Shown in pieces: positions 60,546 to 64,000 of a DNA stretch of 64,000 bases. Origin of the DNA: Rapana venosa. Its lineage: Eukaryota > Mollusca > Gastropoda > Neogastropoda > Muricidae. Position 1 is the stretch's first letter, and every line of letters begins with the position of its first letter. Where the stretch lies: positions 68,225,839-68,289,838 of the forward strand of contig CM054134.1 in NCBI GenBank assembly GCA_028751875.1. The letters are read 5' to 3'. Made by a program: the position numbers and the translations under genes. The notes below the pieces were generated by a model, which worked only from the letters and a program-made list of their open reading frames with translations, searched no databases and was not told the origin of the DNA.

Positions 60546-60744
60546 TTACATAATAATAGGTCCCTGAGAGGATTACTAGAGCTTCTCTTCTCTAAGGGCA
60601 CCATGCCTGCTGCTTCTACTTCCTCTTCCCTTAGCATTCTTCCTGTCAGTGGGGCAGATCAGCCACTCAGGCTTCTTCCTTTCCTGCCTTCTTTACATGA
60701 TTCCACGACCTGTACAAAAATAATATTACCTCACAAACACCAGC

Positions 60745-61780
60745 CGCCATGGTGCAGTGGTTAGCGCCTTGGGTTATGGACTGGAAGGTCGCAGGTTTGA
60801 TTCCCATAAGAGTCAGGGATTTTTCGGACTCTGGCCGGGTCCTACCCAGAGTGAGTGAGCTATGGGCTCAGTGGGAAGACTGGGACCACACAGTCGAGCT
60901 TCATCCACTTAACAGATGCGAATTTGAGTGTTGCTCAAATTACCTGACCAACACTGCAGGTGTCTGTATCTCTCCGGCCCGGTTGATGCTGGGATATATT
61001 ATGATAGTAAGCGTAGAGTACAACCCTGTCTAGTAGTCTCAAAGCATATGCACTTCCACAGCAGCATCATTACATCATCCTCATTGTCATTGATCATCAT
61101 GAAAGAAAAAAAAAAGGCTTCCGATTTGGTTGTCCCAGTTGCTCTGGTCTCATGGTTACCTCAGATTCAGTTTGCCCAAACCCTTCTGTGCCTGGGGTGA
61201 GTTTGTGTCAAAGCCTTTGGGGTTGGAGGTTCACGGGGGATGGTCATTGGAGGAATGTTGTGGTGGTTGCCACCTTGGGTAGGCAACTCACTCAGTCTGG
61301 CTCCGTGACTGAGCTAATACTGTTGTTAGTAGGGGGCTTAGTAGGTGGTGTCCTGCGTATGTTAGCTCAGAACAGGCGCCACTGAACACCACCAAAGTGA
61401 CCCAGCAGCAGTGCAGGGCCACTCTGGCTGGTGGCCCCATAGCGGCCTGATGGTGATGGGTTCCCTGTGGACTTCTGACCCTGAGGATGAGACAACAAAT
61501 CTGGGTATGGCTGCGACAGGGATATTGGAATGAGCGGCAGGGGAACAGCAGGACGGGGGACATCACAGAAGATGAGGCAGCCAAAAAAAAACCCCAAAAA
61601 GACACCTCACAACGCCTCAGCAGATGTGGTTAGTACTATAAATTTGAGAGAACTATCAGGTGGCTACAAGTCACCGAGGAATAATGGGTTTCTGCTGGCT
61701 GTAGTCCAAGGTGCTAGTCCTTCAGTAAGAGTTAACAGGGAAAGCTGGAAAGAACCATGTCACTGAGACAACTATATCAA
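60745..61780 (+). mobile_element. Long tRNA-headed interspersed repeat (about 1 kb)
   Basis: The head reads CATGGTGCAGTGGTTAGCGC, with a perfect A box (TGGTGCAGTGG), and GGTTTGATTCC (B box with one change) about 35 bp later. The body contains CTCTGGCCGGGTCCTACCCA, CAATTTGAG-like GCGAATTTGAGTGTTGCTCA, CTGACCAACACTGCAGGTGT, GTAGAGTACAACCCTGTCTA, GTGTCAAAGCCTTTGGGGTT and later unassigned GC-richer sequence. The downstream end is unclear; 61.78 kb is a guess. Blocks recur at 23.53-23.95 kb. I recall the first 350 bp as a common snail repeat. Confidence 0.7.
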
Positions 61781-61917
61781 CAAGCGCAGTACTCTTCAAC
61801 ACAGGATGAATTGACTGTCACTCTGATGAAATACAGAACAGATGCTTGTTTTTCTACCATTGCCTTAGGTTTCTAACCCACTTATCTCTAAAGAATGTGA
61901 ATCGCTTACAATTTCTC

Positions 61918-62075
61918 TGTGTGTGTGTTGTGTATTGTGTGTTGTATGTGTGCATGTGTGTGTGTGCATGTTGTATGTGGGCACCTGTGTGTGTGTGTAA
62001 GTGCGTGCATGTGTGTTGTGTGTGCATGTGTGTTGTGTGTGTATGCATGTTATGTGCCTGCATGTTAGTGTATGT
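61918..62075. repeat. TG-rich degenerate microsatellite
   Basis: TG runs broken by GCATG and TTG units, about 160 bp. Confidence 0.85.
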
Positions 62076-62455
62076 ATAATTATACAATTTCTCGCCATTT
62101 CCATCAATACTGGGATAGAACTGGAGTACTGCCAGGTCAGATAATCTCCCAATGAATCATCACAGCATCCTCCATACTGCTCTAACACAATGATTCATGA
62201 CGCTACAGAAATTGTCACAAATTTCATGTTTCTTATAACCCTGGTCTGACAATGATCGTAGCTGCTGTCCTCCACTAGTGTCTCTGCTGATTTATGAGAG
62301 ACAGGGAAGGGGAGAGAGAAGAGACACACAGGAAGTCAGACAGGGAGGGGAGGGGAGGGAGTGGGGGGGAGGGAGAGGGAGAGAGAGTGGGAGACAGAGG
62401 CAGAGAAGATATATATATTTCAGACTCAGGCTTTCACTGTACATCAGCCTTACAA

Positions 62456-62497
62456 TACACACACACACACACACAGACAGAGAGAGAGAGAGGAGAG

Positions 62498-62529
<32 letters not shown>

Positions 62530-62534
62530 AGAGA

Positions 62535-62609
<75 letters not shown>

Positions 62610-62641
62610 AGAGAAGAGAGAGAGGAAGAGAGAGAGAGAGA
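62456..62641. repeat. (CA)n then (GA)n compound microsatellite
   Basis: About 20 bp CA followed by about 160 bp GA with GAAGA breaks. GGGAG-rich sequence precedes it at 62.33-62.4 kb. Purine on the + strand, (CU)n in the pre-mRNA. Confidence 0.95.
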
Positions 62642-62910
62642 TTTTTTAATGGAAAAAGAAAGGAAAACAAACAAAAAAGGAACTACATTTTTTCTCATTA
62701 TTTTTCAGAGGCAGATATGCAATAAAGAAACAAAAAACAAAAAAACAAAAAAAAACAACCTCAACACTAATGTCTTTACAATGGGTCAGCTTCACACCTT
62801 GGATCAGAAACAAATATTATACATGATCAAATCTGAATTAAAGAGAGCAAGAAGGCAGATTACTGCAAGAGGAAAATCAAGGATGCACATTGGAGTGCAA
62901 AACCTATTAT

Positions 62911-63565
62911 GAGGATGGTAGAATAGAAGCAAACAGTTAGGAGGGTGGTAGAATAGAAGCAAACAGTTAGGAGGGCGGTAGAATAGAAGCAAACAGTTAG
63001 GAGGATGGTAGAATAGAAGCAAACAGTTAGGAGGGCGGTAGAACAGAAGCAAACAGTTAGGAGGGTGGTAGAATAGAAGCAAACAGTTAGGAGGGCGGTA
63101 GAATAGAAGCAAACAGTTAGGAGGGTGGTAGAACAGAAGCAAACAGTTAGGAGGGTGGTAGAACAGAAGCAAACAGTTAGGAGGGTGGTAGAATAGAAGC
63201 AAACAGTTAGGAGGGCGGTAGAATAGAAGCAAACAGTTAGGAGGATGGTAGAATAGAAGCAAACAGTTAGGAGGGCGGTAGAACAAAAGCAAACAGTTAG
63301 GAGGGTGGTAGAATAGAAGCAAACAGTTAGGATGATGGTAGAATAGAAGCAAACAGTTAGGAGGGTGGTAGAATAGAAGCAAACAGTTAGGAGGGAGGTA
63401 GAATAGAAGCAGTTAGGAGGGAGGTAGAATAGAAGCAAACAGTTAGGAGGGTGGTAGAATAGAAGCAAACAGGAGGGTGGTAGAATAGAAGCAAACAGTT
63501 AGGAGGGCGGTAGAATAGAAGCAAACAGTTAGGAGGGTGGTAGAATAGAAGCAAACATTTAGCAG
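62911..63565. repeat. 30-bp minisatellite, about 22 units
   Basis: The unit is GAGGRTGGTAGAATAGAAGC then AAACAGTTAG. Variation concentrates at two sites: GGATGG, GGGTGG, GGGCGG or GGGAGG, and AATAG versus AACAG. Two units near 63.39-63.48 kb are shortened. The unit is ten codons long, so all frames repeat with period ten, giving spurious Pro/Cys/Leu-rich ORFs on the minus strand. Confidence 0.97.
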
Positions 63566-64000
63566 GGCCACACAGCCTCTCTCTCTCTCTCTCCCTCTCT
63601 CTCTCTCACTGCCAGCCAAAGCCTAGGTGCAGGCAAGGCAGGTATCACTGACTGTATTCAAGTGGTCCTAATCACCCCCTGAGGTTCCTGCCACTCAACC
63701 CAAGGTTAGGAGGGTAGGGGGAAGGAAGGAATTGGCTTGCTTAGCCATTACACAGTCACTTAGCTGCATCAGCCCTCTGGGTGATGAAACCAGGGTACAT
63801 ACAGCAGGGAACAACAGCAGGGTAGGCTAACACAGGTCTGCTGGTGCCTAACATGTGTCAAGAGGAGTGTGCAGTCTATGTGCATTCATGTACACATGTG
63901 TGTATGATGTTGTGCTTGGGTGGTCAAGGATGAAGGAGTTGTTGAATAAGTGTGTGTGTGTGTGTGTGTGTAAATTATGAGCATGTCTGTGTGAATATCG
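63566..64000. other. Unassigned end of window
   Basis: A (CT)n run at 63.577-63.607 kb, then unique-looking sequence of higher GC (63.61-63.85 kb) with no recognised exon, and a (TG)n at 63.95 kb. Confidence 0.6.

Larger units (their letters stand above)
56850..64000 (-). other. Intron upstream of E1 (at least 7.1 kb, open at the window edge)
   Basis: Holds the inverted SINE pair at 58.39-59.12 kb, a (CAG)6 at 59.57 kb, a solo 3' tail at 60.47 kb, the long tRNA-headed repeat at 60.75 kb, TG-rich DNA at 61.92-62.07 kb, (GA)n at 62.46-62.64 kb and the 30-bp minisatellite at 62.9 kb. No upstream ankyrin exon was recognised. Confidence 0.75.

Noticed and set aside
60590..60660. Possible minus-strand exon starting after CCACTGACAG, encoding a basic Gly/Arg/Ser stretch
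   Set aside because: Acceptor is fair but the frame meets a stop within about 20 codons and resembles no ZU5 or ANK-repeat sequence.
61288..61605. 105-aa and 76-aa minus-strand ORFs
   Set aside because: Lie in or next to the long tRNA-headed repeat and show no ankyrin motif, although a missing upstream ankyrin exon was sought here.
62804..63468. Two overlapping ORFs of 192 and 202 aa on the minus strand with ten-residue repeats
   Set aside because: Produced by the 30-bp minisatellite, which is open in every frame because its unit is ten codons; no start context, no flanking coding sequence.
62911..63565. Regularly spaced repeats as a CRISPR-like array
   Set aside because: Units are directly adjacent with no spacers, and the host is a eukaryote.

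Overview
This is a piece of animal nuclear genome, most likely from a marine gastropod mollusc. One large, intron-rich gene on the minus strand fills it, embedded in AT-rich intronic DNA full of microsatellites, tRNA-headed SINEs and decayed LINEs. The gastropod assignment rests on several repeats I recognise as common in snail genomes: the element at 35.75-36.0 kb, the SINE at 20.4-20.6 kb and the tRNA-headed element at 60.75 kb. It is an inference from remembered patterns; no search was run. No prokaryotic, viral or organellar gene was seen. The gene is an ankyrin (ANK family membrane-spectrin adaptor). Read right to left, 18 exons (E1-E18) and one candidate microexon can be placed, with canonical AG/GT boundaries and codon phases that agree at every junction. 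E1-E2 (56.8 and 53.4 kb) encode the second half of the first ZU5 domain and the start of the second. E3-E4 (50.4, 43.7 kb) finish the ZU5 region. E5-E6 (42.8, 42.3 kb) encode the UPA domain, E7 (41.2 kb) a short linker, and E8-E9 (40.3, 38.7 kb) the death domain. E10-E18 (37.1 kb down to 0.4 kb) encode the acidic, Pro/Glu/Ser-rich C-terminal regulatory region. The ankyrin-repeat half and first ZU5 exons lie beyond base 64,000, and the last exon may lie before base 1. Layout: 0.35-1.3 kb E18; 1.3-30 kb widely spaced C-terminal exons; 30-37 kb a 6.9 kb intron with SINEs and microsatellites; 37-44 kb a compact cluster with death-domain and UPA exons; 44-56.9 kb ZU5 exons separated by introns holding a CR1/L2-like LINE, an older LINE end and many SINEs; 56.9-64 kb upstream intron with an inverted SINE pair, a 1 kb tRNA-headed repeat, (GA)n and a 30-bp minisatellite. 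The most interesting signals are these: (1) a 57-bp exon-intron junction in the ZU5 exon is triplicated in tandem and in frame, giving three identical 5' splice sites that could add 0, 19 or 38 residues; (2) a candidate 24-nt, frame-preserving microexon at 49.28 kb; (3) a run of 1-1 symmetric C-terminal exons whose donors mostly lack G at +5, unlike all the core-domain donors; (4) LINE-SINE 3'-tail sharing and SINEs that swap heads, cores and tails; (5) a minisatellite with an internal 240-bp higher-order duplication.
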